This document shows positions 36,097 through 45,388 of a stretch of 64,000 nt of DNA, piece after piece. The stretch spans positions 1-64,000 of the forward strand of contig JADJUJ010000010.1 of the NCBI GenBank assembly GCA_016710765.1, written 5' to 3'. Below the pieces are notes generated by a model. That model had not been told where the DNA came from. It saw only the letters and a program-made list of their open reading frames with translations, and ran no database searches. The number at the start of each line of letters is the position of its first letter. Positions within the stretch are counted from its first letter, which is position 1. The translations under genes were made by a program, and so were the position numbers. This stretch comes from Lewinellaceae bacterium. GTDB lineage: Bacteria > Bacteroidota > Bacteroidia > Chitinophagales > Saprospiraceae.

Positions 36097-36516
36097 CTAT
36101 TTTTTAACCGGCGTCAGTGCCATTCCGCATTTGGAACAACTATCGCCTTCCTTTCCCGTGATATCGGGGTGCATCGGACAAGCATAATCCGCTGTGGCCA
36201 CCTTTTCAAGTGGCATTCCGCATTTGGAACATTTGTCGCCCTCGTGGCCTGTAATCTCAGGGTGCATCGGACAAGCATAATCCGCTGTGACTACCTTTTC
36301 CAGCGGCATTCCGCACTTGGAGCATTTGTCACCCTCATGGCCTGTAATCTCGGGGTGCATAGGGCAGGCGTATTCAGCCGATGTCATGTGATTTGCATCG
36401 GTTGTTTCGGTGGTGGCATTGGCATTGTGCGCATGGTCGCCACCTCCGCAGGAAGCGAAAAAGCCGCCGCTGATAATAAGGGAAGCTGCAAAAAGCAACT
36501 GCATGGATTTTTTCAT
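36097..36516 (-). CDS. Lipoprotein with three tandem heavy-metal-binding domains
   Basis: 139 residues. MKKSMQLLFAASLIISGGFFASC is a lipoprotein signal (lipobox FASC). A short His/Asn linker (GGGDHAHNAN) follows. Then three near-identical modules of about 32 residues, each YACPMHPxITGxEGDxCSKCGMxL, offering Cys-His-Cys-Cys and Met ligands. Known: this HMBD motif occurs singly in CusB-type adaptors and copper ATPases. Here it stands alone in triplicate, so an envelope copper (or other soft metal) buffer or carrier feeding the adjacent pump is the likely role. The start at 36516 is chosen for the signal peptide; an upstream extension overlaps the cusA stop. Confidence 0.88.
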   Translation of the reverse strand: MKKSMQLLFAASLIISGGFFASCGGGDHAHNANATTETTDANHMTSAEYACPMHPEITGHEGDKCSKCGMPLEKVVTADYACPMHPEITGHEGDKCSKCGMPLEKVATADYACPMHPDITGKEGDSCSKCGMALTPVKK

Positions 36517-36541
36517 GGTACTTTGTTTTATAGGTGAAAAA

Positions 36542-39500
36542 TCAGGAAGTTTTATTTTTAACCGCGTTTTCACGCCAAATGGCCTGAAGAACAGGTACTA
36601 CAAACATGGTCATGATTTGGATTGTCATACCGCCAAAGGTGGGTATGGCCATGGGCACCATAATATCGGAACCCTTTCCGGTAGAAGTAAGTACGGGCAA
36701 CAGGGCAATGATGGCTGTGGCCGCCGTCATCATGGCAGGCCGTACGCGTTTTTTACCGGCATCTACCACGGCTTCCCGAACGGCCTCTACGGTATCCGGT
36801 TTTTTCTCTTCAAATACCTGGTGGATGTACGTGCCCATGATGACGCCGTCGTTGGTGGCAATTCCGAACAAGGCAATAAAGCCCACCCAGACGGCCACGC
36901 TGAGGTTAATGGTGTGCATTTGGAACAACTCTCGCATGGGAACACCCGCTACTGAAAAGTGCATAAACCAGGGCTGGCTGTACAACCAAAGCATGATAAA
37001 GCCGCCAGCAAATGCCACAAAAACACCGGAAAAGTGAATGGCTGAAGCAACCACCGTTTTGAACTGGAAATACAGCAGGAGGAATATCGGGACCAAACTG
37101 ATGGGAATGACCAGTCCAAGGCGCTTCGTAGCCCGCAGTTGGTTCTCGTAACTGCCGGAAAACTTGTAGCTGACCCCTTCTGGCACAACCAATTCCCCGC
37201 CGTCAATTTTTTGTTGGATAAAACGCTGCGCCTCATCCACAACATCTACTTCTGCATAGCCCTCCTTTTTGTCGAGCAGCACATATCCCAGCAGAAAAGT
37301 GTCCTCACTTTTAATCATTTGCGGACCACGCACGTATTCCACCTTTACCAACTGGCCAAGCGGCACCTGAACGCCAACCGGGGTTGGGATTAGTATGCGT
37401 GCTAAGGCTTCAGGGTTATTGCGCAATTCGCGGGGATAGCGAACCCTTACCTGAAACCGTTTTCGCCCTTCTACAGTAGTGGTAACCGGCATACCGCCAA
37501 TGGCGGTTTCAATGGACTGCTGCAATTGCTCTACGCTCAGTCCGTATCGCGCGATGGCTTCCCTATCAATGCGAAGTTCCAGATAGGGCTTCCCAACAAT
37601 TCGATCCGCAAACACCGCTTCGGCCTTTACAGAAGGAACTTGTTTTAAGACCTTTTCCAACTTAAGTCCGAATGCCTCTATACTGGGCAAGTCGGGGCCG
37701 TACACCTTGATTCCCATTGGCGCCCGCATCCCGGTTTGCAGCATCACCAGGCGGGTTTCGATTGGCTGTAATTTGGGTGCAGAGGTAACGCCTGGCAATT
37801 TGGTCAGCCGTACAATTTCCTTCCAAATATCATCTGGCTTCTTTATCTGAGGCCGCCAGTTGCGGAAATAACGCCCATCAGGGTCAGGTATCAGTTGATT
37901 GGGCTTTACACCCTGCAACAGGGCTGTTTCGGGAGCCAGCGTATCGCCTGTGATTAGTACAAACCGACCTTTGCGATCGGTTTTGAACGTTTGACGGTGT
38001 CCGTTTTCACCGACTACAAATTCTGGTTTGTAATTGATGATAATTTCAAACATAGAAATAGGCGCCGGGTCGAGCGCACTTTCGACGCGCCCCATCTTCC
38101 CAACAGCTGGCTCTACTTCGGGTATGGTGGCCAGCCGACGATCCAGTTGTTCAACGATAAGACTGGTTTCTTCCACTCCAGCATGCGGCATGGCCGTTGG
38201 CATCAATAAAAAACTACCCTCGTTCAGGGATGGCATAAACTCTTTCCCAATGCCTGGAAATTGATGCGCCATACCCGACCAAAGGCTGGACTGGCGCATG
38301 TTCCAGGATACCCGATCTCCCAGATTGGCGGCAAACCCGAATACACGGGCAAACCCAAGCCAGACCAAGCATCCAAACAAAACGGTAAATAAGGGAACAA
38401 GCAAGAACTTGACTTTATTGGCCAGGCACCAGCGCAACACCGGCTCGTAAAAATGAACAATCGTCATTAATGCACCCAGTATTGTTGCTAAAAGTATCAG
38501 TACAAATAAGAGGTTAACCCAATGAGCATTCCCGTGGCCAAGTGGCATCCAGAGGGTGGTAAGTTTCCAGCAGGCAACAAAAAGCACCAAGCCGATGGAT
38601 GTTATAGAGACATAACGCTTAATGCCCACCGGAATCATGGGTTCAAGATGGGAATATGCCAAAGGGAGCAAAAGCAATAAAGGGAATCCGGCATGCAGGT
38701 AAACGGCCAGACCCAACACGCCTGCGGCCAGTAAACCATCACGCAAAAGTCCCCTTTTTTGTTTTTCAAGCCAGGGAGAAAAAATAAAGTAAGCCAGGGT
38801 GGGCAACAGCACCAGGCCCAGCACAAAAGAAGCGCCCAATGCAAAGGTTTTGGTAAAAGCCAGCGGGCGAAACAGCTTCCCTTCTGCAGCCTGCATGGCA
38901 AAAACCGGGAGGAAACTTACCAGGGTGGTAGCCAGTGCGGTAGTAATCGCAGAGGCGACCTCGTGTGTGGATCGTTGGATGATTGCAAGCAATGCAGGGC
39001 CGCGGGCATTTTTGTTTTCCGGGAAGTCCAGGTGGCGGATAATGTTTTCTGTAAAAACTATTCCGACATCGACCATGACGCCGATGGCTATGGCAATTCC
39101 AGACAAGGCTACCACATTGGCGTCGACCCCAAAGTACCGCATTAAAATAAAGGCCATAAGTACTCCAATCGGGAGTAAACTGGAGATGAGTAAGGAAGCC
39201 CGCAGGTTCAGCACCAACGCCACCACCACAATGATGCTGATGAGGATTTCGTGCAGCAGCGCTTCCTCCAGCGTGCCAATGGTTTCGTGGATGAGCTGCG
39301 TGCGGTCGTAGAACGGAACTACGGTGAGTTGGCTAACACGGCCATCTGGTAGGGTTTTCTTTGGCAGGCCATTCGACATTTCCTGTACTTTTTTTCGGAC
39401 ATTGTCGATTACAGCAAGAGGATTGGCGCCGTAGCGGGCCACCACTACACCACCGACAACCTCGGCGCCGTCTTTGTCGAGTAACCCCCGCCGATCTGCC

Positions 39501-40357
39501 GGGCCCAGGTTGACTACCGCGAGATCCTTGATCCGAACAGGAACATTGTTGCTGACATGCACCACTGCATTTTCAAGATCAGCCACCGACTTAATGTAGC
39601 CCAGTCCTCGTACAAGGTATTCCGCGCGGTTAATCTCGATGGTTTTAGCGCCAACATCGCGGTTACTGTTTTTCACCGCCATCATGATTTCATTCAGACC
39701 AACGTTGTAGGCCTTCATCGCTTCCGGTCGAACATCGACCTGGTATTCCTGCACCAGCCCGCCTATAGAAGCAACCTCAGAAACGCCCTCGGCTGCGTTG
39801 AGCGCATATTTTACATAAAAATCCTGGATGGTGCGCAGTTCATTCAAATCCCAGCCACCGGTAACATTTCCTGCCGAATCGCGCCCCTCCAGCGTGTACC
39901 AGTACACCTGCCCCAGGGCTGTTGCATCGGGGCCAAGGGAGGGATTCAAGCCTTCCGGCAGCAGGTTTTCCGGTAAGGAGTTCAGTTTCTCCAAAATTCG
40001 GGAGCGCGACCAATAGAACTCAATGCTCTCGTCAAAAATCACGTAAATGCTGGAAAAGCCGAACATCGAGGTACTTCGAACAGACTTCACCCCCGGGATG
40101 CCGAGCAACGCCGTGGTCAGCGGATAGGTAACCTGGTCCTCAATATCCTGCGGGGATCGCCCGGGCCAGCCGGTAAATACGATCTGTTGGTTTTCCCCAA
40201 TGTCGGGAATGGCATCAACGGGCACCGGATCGGCAGGCAAAAACCCAGGGCGCCAATCAAATGGAGCAGTACTAAGGCCCCAGCCTATAAACAGCAGCCC
40301 AAGCAGAATCGAAACCAGTCGGTTTTTCAGAAAAAAATTAATGGTATTTCCAAGCAT
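36542..40357 (-). CDS. CusA/CzcA-family heavy-metal RND efflux pump
   Basis: 1271 residues, uninterrupted, longer than the usual ~1040. Start MLGNTINFFLKNRLVSILLGLLFIGWG; the periplasmic porter part has IPDIGENQQIVFTGWPGRSPQDIEDQVTYPL, the classic HME-RND start. The membrane halves carry the proton-relay region VVALSGIAIAIGVMVDVGIVFTENIIR and the C-terminal LFGIATNDGVIMGTYIHQ. The extra length is an insert of several hydrophobic segments after about residue 560 (GLLRDGLLAAGVLGLAVYLHAGFPLLLLLPLAY onward). Exports monovalent copper/silver or divalent metal from periplasm; the neighbours favour copper. Confidence 0.94.
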   Translation of the reverse strand: MLGNTINFFLKNRLVSILLGLLFIGWGLSTAPFDWRPGFLPADPVPVDAIPDIGENQQIVFTGWPGRSPQDIEDQVTYPLTTALLGIPGVKSVRSTSMFGFSSIYVIFDESIEFYWSRSRILEKLNSLPENLLPEGLNPSLGPDATALGQVYWYTLEGRDSAGNVTGGWDLNELRTIQDFYVKYALNAAEGVSEVASIGGLVQEYQVDVRPEAMKAYNVGLNEIMMAVKNSNRDVGAKTIEINRAEYLVRGLGYIKSVADLENAVVHVSNNVPVRIKDLAVVNLGPADRRGLLDKDGAEVVGGVVVARYGANPLAVIDNVRKKVQEMSNGLPKKTLPDGRVSQLTVVPFYDRTQLIHETIGTLEEALLHEILISIIVVVALVLNLRASLLISSLLPIGVLMAFILMRYFGVDANVVALSGIAIAIGVMVDVGIVFTENIIRHLDFPENKNARGPALLAIIQRSTHEVASAITTALATTLVSFLPVFAMQAAEGKLFRPLAFTKTFALGASFVLGLVLLPTLAYFIFSPWLEKQKRGLLRDGLLAAGVLGLAVYLHAGFPLLLLLPLAYSHLEPMIPVGIKRYVSITSIGLVLFVACWKLTTLWMPLGHGNAHWVNLLFVLILLATILGALMTIVHFYEPVLRWCLANKVKFLLVPLFTVLFGCLVWLGFARVFGFAANLGDRVSWNMRQSSLWSGMAHQFPGIGKEFMPSLNEGSFLLMPTAMPHAGVEETSLIVEQLDRRLATIPEVEPAVGKMGRVESALDPAPISMFEIIINYKPEFVVGENGHRQTFKTDRKGRFVLITGDTLAPETALLQGVKPNQLIPDPDGRYFRNWRPQIKKPDDIWKEIVRLTKLPGVTSAPKLQPIETRLVMLQTGMRAPMGIKVYGPDLPSIEAFGLKLEKVLKQVPSVKAEAVFADRIVGKPYLELRIDREAIARYGLSVEQLQQSIETAIGGMPVTTTVEGRKRFQVRVRYPRELRNNPEALARILIPTPVGVQVPLGQLVKVEYVRGPQMIKSEDTFLLGYVLLDKKEGYAEVDVVDEAQRFIQQKIDGGELVVPEGVSYKFSGSYENQLRATKRLGLVIPISLVPIFLLLYFQFKTVVASAIHFSGVFVAFAGGFIMLWLYSQPWFMHFSVAGVPMRELFQMHTINLSVAVWVGFIALFGIATNDGVIMGTYIHQVFEEKKPDTVEAVREAVVDAGKKRVRPAMMTAATAIIALLPVLTSTGKGSDIMVPMAIPTFGGMTIQIMTMFVVPVLQAIWRENAVKNKTS

Positions 40358-40459
40358 AATACACTGCGTTGCAAATCGAAAAATCTCATCGGGCCAATGG
40401 TTGGGCCAAACGACAAAAGCCCGCCGTGAAAACGACAGGACATTGCAATACAGCAGGAT

Positions 40460-40882
40460 CTAAATCCGGAAAACCTGAATTAGGGGCGCAAAGTCCCTGA
40501 CAATAAGGGGAGGTTTATAGTTTTGGTAAGCAGCGGCATCAAAAAAGCGATAACCGGGGCATACTGCGCAGCAGCCATCAGCGGAGGCAATGCCATAGGC
40601 TGCAGCGGGGAATTCGGAATATTGTGCTGCTTGCGCATTATAATCAAGCCCCTTGGCAAAAACAGTCTCGTCGTGACAGCAGTCTTTTTTCTTGATGCCC
40701 GGAATGGCCGCGGAATTGGAACAATTATTTTGACCCGCATTTTCACCCATTCCACAAGAATGAGGCTTCACAAACAAGGCCATACTGGCTACTTTGCCAC
40801 CACACCAATGCTCGTTGATGGTGAGCGAAACAGAGCTCGCCAGCATCAGAAGTGAGAGTGATATAGAAAGCAGTATGCGCAT
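40460..40882 (-). CDS. HYC_CC_PP-type small secreted protein
   Basis: 140 residues. Signal peptide MRILLSISLSLLMLASSVSLT, then the three hallmarks that name the family: NEHWCGGK (Trp replaces Tyr of HYC), KKDCCHDE (CC) and YQNYKPPLI (PP). Two further Cys pairs (HSCGM, GCCAVCPGY). Known only as a Bacteroidota family usually found beside metal-efflux genes; its biochemistry is unknown. First gene of the minus-strand copper island, 102 bp before the RND pump, with a -7 box directly upstream. Confidence 0.8.
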   Translation of the reverse strand: MRILLSISLSLLMLASSVSLTINEHWCGGKVASMALFVKPHSCGMGENAGQNNCSNSAAIPGIKKKDCCHDETVFAKGLDYNAQAAQYSEFPAAAYGIASADGCCAVCPGYRFFDAAAYQNYKPPLIVRDFAPLIQVFRI

Positions 40883-40890
40883 GATGAAAA

Positions 40891-40898
40891 CAAAGTTA
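40891..40898 (-). promoter_or_regulatory. -7 promoter box at the head of the copper island
   Basis: Minus-strand TAACTTTG, an exact TAnnTTTG match, ends 8 bp before the ATG at 40882, implying a very short or absent leader. The rest of the 274-bp gap to 41157 holds nothing else I can name. Confidence 0.45.
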
Positions 40899-41156
40899 AT
40901 ATAAAACTGGCCATTTTGAAATAATACTGTCCTTTAAACGGCCAGCTCCTTACCTGAAGTGTCCCACTCTTGCGTTTATGCAGCCTATTTTTGCAGCACC
41001 AATTCCGAGCATATCCATGATCGGCGGCTAAAAAACCGTTTTTCGGCGAAATTCACCACTCGTTTTTTGTGCTAATGTGCTGGCGAATGCGATCTTTACG
41101 CATGCCCCCTGATTCATGGGACTGTGGCCGTTCTGTAAACCCAAACCTACCTGATC

Positions 41157-43009
41157 ATGCGCGTTGGTGACCGTATCAAATTATGGATGCACCAAATTGC
41201 CGAGGAAGTTCAGAGCACACTTCCCGATGAGATTCATTTTAGTTTTCGGGAACATGTACTGCCGCTTTTTTTTCCATTTCTGGGCTGGAAGCCCAAGTTG
41301 AAGCAACCCGGCGTACTTCGGGCCGATTTTCAGGCGGGCTTGATCGGCGCAGTATTGGTTCTGCCGCAAGCCATCGCCTTTGCCGCCATTGCCGGTTTGC
41401 CGCCCATTTACGGTCTTTATACTGCCATGGTATTGCCCATCGTGGCGGCCTTGTTTGGCTCCTCCTGGCATTCTGTAACGGGGCCTGCTGCGCCAACCTC
41501 GCTGGTCATCTTCGCTGCCGTCAGTAAATTTGCCATGGAGGGCTCTCCGGAATTCATCAACAAAGTTCTGCTGATCACTTTTATGGCGGGTGCAATACAG
41601 TTGCTCATGGCCCTGGGACGACTGGGGCGCTACATCAGTTTTGTATCGCAAACAGTAGTGGTGGGTTTTACGGCTGGGGCTGCCGTGCTCATCATCAGCA
41701 ACCAGATGAAAAATGTACTGGGGCTACGCATTGTATCAGGCGCCTCCTTTATTGAGATCTGGCAAGCCATTTTTCAACATGTGGAAAATATCCATTTGCC
41801 CATTGTTCTGGTGGCGCTGTACACCCTAATAGTGGCTATTGTATCGCGAAAATTGTTCCCCGGGGTACCGCATTTTCTGGTTGGGCTGGCCGCAGGGACT
41901 GCCTTTGCCTGGTTTTTAGGTGGTCCGTACCTGGGCATACCGTTTACCGCTGATGTGCCCAGGCGCCTTCCGGCTTTTTCCGTTCCAGGTTTTTCCGCCT
42001 ATAATTTTTACCATTTGATGAACGATGCTTTTGCCATCGCGCTGTTTGGGGTCATCCAGACGGTGGCCATTGGCAGGGCCATCGGCATGAAATCCGGACA
42101 GCAGGTCAACAGCAACCAGGAATTATTTGGCCAGGGGTTGGCCAACCTCTGTGGCAGTTTTTTTTCCTGTTATTTTGGCGCAGCCTCCTTTACCCGATCG
42201 GGGCTCAATTATCAGGCAGGGGCCAAAACACCGATGGCTGCCATTTTTTCGGCCCTGTTGCTGGGCGTTCTGGTACTGGCTTTTGCGCCTTATGCCCGCT
42301 TCCTTCCGGTGCCGGTAATCAGCGTATTGATCATTTTGATTGGCTGGGCGCTTATCGACGTCCCAACCATCCGCGGCATTCATCGGGCAAGTAAACAGGA
42401 AAACTTCATTCTGGGGGTTACATTCTTTGCTACGCTGTTTACCGAACTGGCCTTTGCCGTCTTTTTAGGCGTCCTGTTGTCGCTGTTTTTTTACTTGCGC
42501 AGGAGTTCGGCCCCCAATATTGCTGTCATGACCCCGGATTCTACCGATCCGAAACATTCCATCGTGAATACGGCACGCAAGGATGTTCCGCAATGCCCAC
42601 AGGTGAAAATTATCCGGATCGATGGGCCGATTTTCTTTGGGGCGATAGACCACATTGTTTCAGAAATGCGAAGCATTCGGCAGGGATCGGAAAAAACCTG
42701 ATTATCCTGGCCAATGGTGTAAATCTGGTAGACCTCGACGGTGCAGAGTGGCTTTTTGAAGGAAGCCAACTTTTGGAAAAAGAAAAGGGCGGCAACATTT
42801 ACATTGTCCGGCTCAAAAAAGTTGCCCTGGATGTTATGGAAAGCGGGGACTATCTCGACAAAATTGGGCGGGATTGCTTTTTTGATTCTAAAACAACAGT
42901 ATTTGCTGAAATGTACCGGGGGCTCGACCCCGGTATATGCCAGCAATGCCCTTTCAGGGTGTTTTTGGAATGTGAGCATGATCCAAAGTTACCTAAGATC
43001 ATGTCTTAG
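41157..43009 (+). CDS. SulP family anion transporter with STAS domain, one frameshift
   Basis: About 617 residues after adding a base near 42690. Ten or more membrane segments; the SulP signature region LRADFQAGLIGAVLVLPQAIAFAAIAGLPPIYGLYTA is followed by ALFGSSWHSVTGPAAPTSL. The C-terminal STAS domain is split by the break: VKIIRIDGPIFFGAIDHIV, then GKNLIILANGVNLVDLDGAEWLF. Its tail (GLDPGICQQCPFRVFLECEHD) has extra Cys. Known: sulfate, bicarbonate or other anion uptake in the inner membrane. Monocistronic by its surroundings. Confidence 0.92.
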
Positions 43010-43012
43010 AAT

Positions 43013-44122
43013 TTACCCAATCGCTTCATTCAGCACTTTGAACCAGCCAAATTTGTGCAGCACCGAAAAATGGGAGCGCAGGGCATGCCAGAAGGTTTTG
43101 TGCTCCAGGTACGAAACATTGAATTCCTTGGCTGTTTGCTCAACAATTCCGGCAATCTTGGGATAGTGAATATGACAGATACTGGGAAACAGGTGGTGTT
43201 CAACCTGAAAATTCAGTCCGCCAACATACCAGGAGAGCAACCGGTTGCGCCGGGAAAAATTCACCGTTGTTTCCATCTGATGGATGGCCCAATCGTTCTC
43301 AATTCTGCCATTTTCATCCGGAACTGGAAACTTCGTTTCCTCAACCGTATGCGCGAGTTGAAAGATCACCGTAAGAATAACGCCGGCAATAGCGTGCATG
43401 ACCAAAAAACCAACAAACACAGATGCTATGGATAAGCCAGCAATCAAGGGCAATCCGATCATCACACTGAAATAAGCGATCTTTACAATCACCATGCCCA
43501 ACACCGTTTTGCGGTTTTGAGTGGGTGTATCGCGGTTCACCTTCTTCCGGGTGTAGCGTGCGAACTGGACGAAATCCTTGGCTGTCACCCAGTACAAGGT
43601 TACCAGGCTGTACAACAGGATGGCAAAAAGCCATTGAAACTTGTGGATGCCTTTCAGTTCAGTATGTGGAGACAGGCGGAGAATGACCTTGTCGTCAATG
43701 TCTTCATCGTAATGAACGATGTTGGTAAAGTTATGGTGCAGGTTATTGTGCTGTAGTTTCCAGGTGGTAATGGAACCACCTAGGAGGAAAAGAGAGTACC
43801 CCATCCAGTTGTTAACCTTCGTATTGGCTGCATAGGCGCCATGAATGGCATCGTGCATCACACTCATGCCAATACCGGCCATACTGATGCCCATAAGTAT
43901 CCATAAAGGGAGCGACCAGGGCAAATTTATCTGCCAGATCAGCATGGCTACCAGGGGTAAAAGGTAGCCCGACACCAACAAAATGGTTTTTAAAACAATG
44001 GTGGAATTGGCGTGCTTTGAGATGTTATTTTCTATAAAATAAGCGTCTACGCGCGCAGTGAGAATCTTGTAAAACTGATTTTTATCCTTGCTGATAAAGC
44101 GGATAGGAGCTAATCCTGCCAT
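43013..44122 (-). CDS. Membrane fatty-acid desaturase
   Basis: 369 residues, uninterrupted. Three histidine boxes that bind the di-iron centre: HDAIHG (about residue 106), HNNLHHNF (about 142) and QVEHHLFP (about 312). The Gln before HH in the third box is typical of front-end (delta-5/6-like) desaturases, although no cytochrome b5 domain is present. Four hydrophobic stretches. Role: introduces a double bond into membrane fatty acids. A -7 box (TATCTTTG) lies at 44154-44161 on the minus strand, 32 bp before the start. Confidence 0.92.
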   Translation of the reverse strand: MAGLAPIRFISKDKNQFYKILTARVDAYFIENNISKHANSTIVLKTILLVSGYLLPLVAMLIWQINLPWSLPLWILMGISMAGIGMSVMHDAIHGAYAANTKVNNWMGYSLFLLGGSITTWKLQHNNLHHNFTNIVHYDEDIDDKVILRLSPHTELKGIHKFQWLFAILLYSLVTLYWVTAKDFVQFARYTRKKVNRDTPTQNRKTVLGMVIVKIAYFSVMIGLPLIAGLSIASVFVGFLVMHAIAGVILTVIFQLAHTVEETKFPVPDENGRIENDWAIHQMETTVNFSRRNRLLSWYVGGLNFQVEHHLFPSICHIHYPKIAGIVEQTAKEFNVSYLEHKTFWHALRSHFSVLHKFGWFKVLNEAIG

Positions 44123-44153
44123 GAACTAATTTTAAAGTGAAAATGCTTTTGCT

Positions 44154-44161
44154 CAAAGATA
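44154..44161 (-). promoter_or_regulatory. -7 promoter box for the desaturase gene
   Basis: TATCTTTG on the minus strand; no good -33 element at normal spacing. Confidence 0.4.
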
Positions 44162-44206
44162 ACACTTAATGTTGGTAACAGATTGTCATGAGGATGCCAT
44201 ACCCTA

Positions 44207-44239
44207 TAAAAAAAACAGCCCGGTCGGTTGACCGGGCTG
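44207..44239 (-). terminator. Rho-independent terminator of the Sus-like operon
   Basis: CAGCCCGGTC / GACCGGGCTG, a perfect 10-bp stem with loop GGTT, followed on the minus strand by a run of eight or more T (44207-44215). It ends the operon whose last stop is at 44275. Confidence 0.92.
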
Positions 44240-44274
44240 AAACACATTGTCTATGAATCAGGGTAAATGCGTAC

Positions 44275-45309
44275 TTAGTTCTTGGTGACGACGTAGGTGT
44301 ATACCGCTGCATTGAGGTTCAAGTCCACGGTGTAGTTACCGTCTTCAACTACCGCAATATTGGCGCCACCGTATTCCATTTTTTTGTCGGCATTGTCGTC
44401 GCCGAGGTTGATATCCCAACCCGCGTTGGCACGGAACTTGATTTCGCCCGCAACCAGATCAAGGGTTATCGTCCATTTATTATTGGCAGCATCATAGGTC
44501 ATGGGCTGGTCAGAATCCCAGCCATTGGGCGTAGCAGAGCCGATCAATCCCCAGTCCGTTTTCAGAAAGGAATGTGTAAGGCTGTTCAGGTCGACGTTGA
44601 GTTTGTACACGCCAGCGTCTACAGCCTTCAGGTTGTCGCCACCGGGTTCAAGCGTACCATCCGCGCCAGAATCACCCCAGTTGGTATCCCAGCTGGGACC
44701 GTCGGTATATTTAAACTCTGTGTTGGGATCTGGGAAATAGAGATAGCCTTCATACTTGCCATCGCTGCGCACAGAGAAAATCACGGTATTGTTATTGCCC
44801 GGGTCCCAGCCCTGGTAAGCGCCGGGCACTTGAAGTTGTGGATAAACAATCACAACGGTGTAAGGCGTAATTTTCAAGGTAATAGGGCTGGAATACTGTA
44901 CTGGAACCTCCCCACTGATTTTCGCGCTGACCCGGAATTCAACATCAGAAGCCACTTCACCCAGCAGCCCCTTGGCCAACAGAATGGAATTGATCTTACT
45001 GTTCAGTGTACCGGCAAGCGTTGTACTGGTGGTAGTCCCAACAGTGATAGCATCGGCAAGTTATTGCCAGCCTTATCCAAGCTCAAGGGTGTAGGTCACG
45101 GCGGCATCGAAGCCATATTCGCTTTCGACCGATTCGAAATCTGCGAATACCTCACTGGCTTTGTCTTCTGTAAGGATAAATTCCGTACCGTTGGCAGGGC
45201 TGCTAAAAGCTGGTGCATTGCCGACCTGCAGCACCGGGCCAAACTCGTCGTCTTTGCAGCCCGCCAAAAGGAGCAGAGCAAACAGGCTGAGTAGGAAATA
45301 TTTTTTCAT
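44275..45309 (-). CDS. SusE-like outer-membrane glycan-binding lipoprotein, one frameshift
   Basis: About 345 residues after correction near 45070. Start at 45309 with lipoprotein signal MKKYFLLSLFALLLLAGC. The N-terminal SusE domain (APAFSSPANGTEFILTEDKASE, a fibronectin-like fold) is followed by two related binding modules: VPGAYQGWDPG...YFPDPNTEFKYTDG and WGLIGSATPNGWDSDQPMTYDA...AGEIKFRANAGW. Known: SusE/SusF lipoproteins hold starch-like glycans at the cell surface. Last gene of the locus. The modules are clearly related to the insert found in the adjacent SusD-like protein. Confidence 0.88.
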
Positions 45310-45388
45310 TGTTCTAAATTTTAAATTGAAGTTGGGAATTTGCGATCCGAGGCCTGGAAACATCCAGACCTCAGATCGCAAATGAGGT

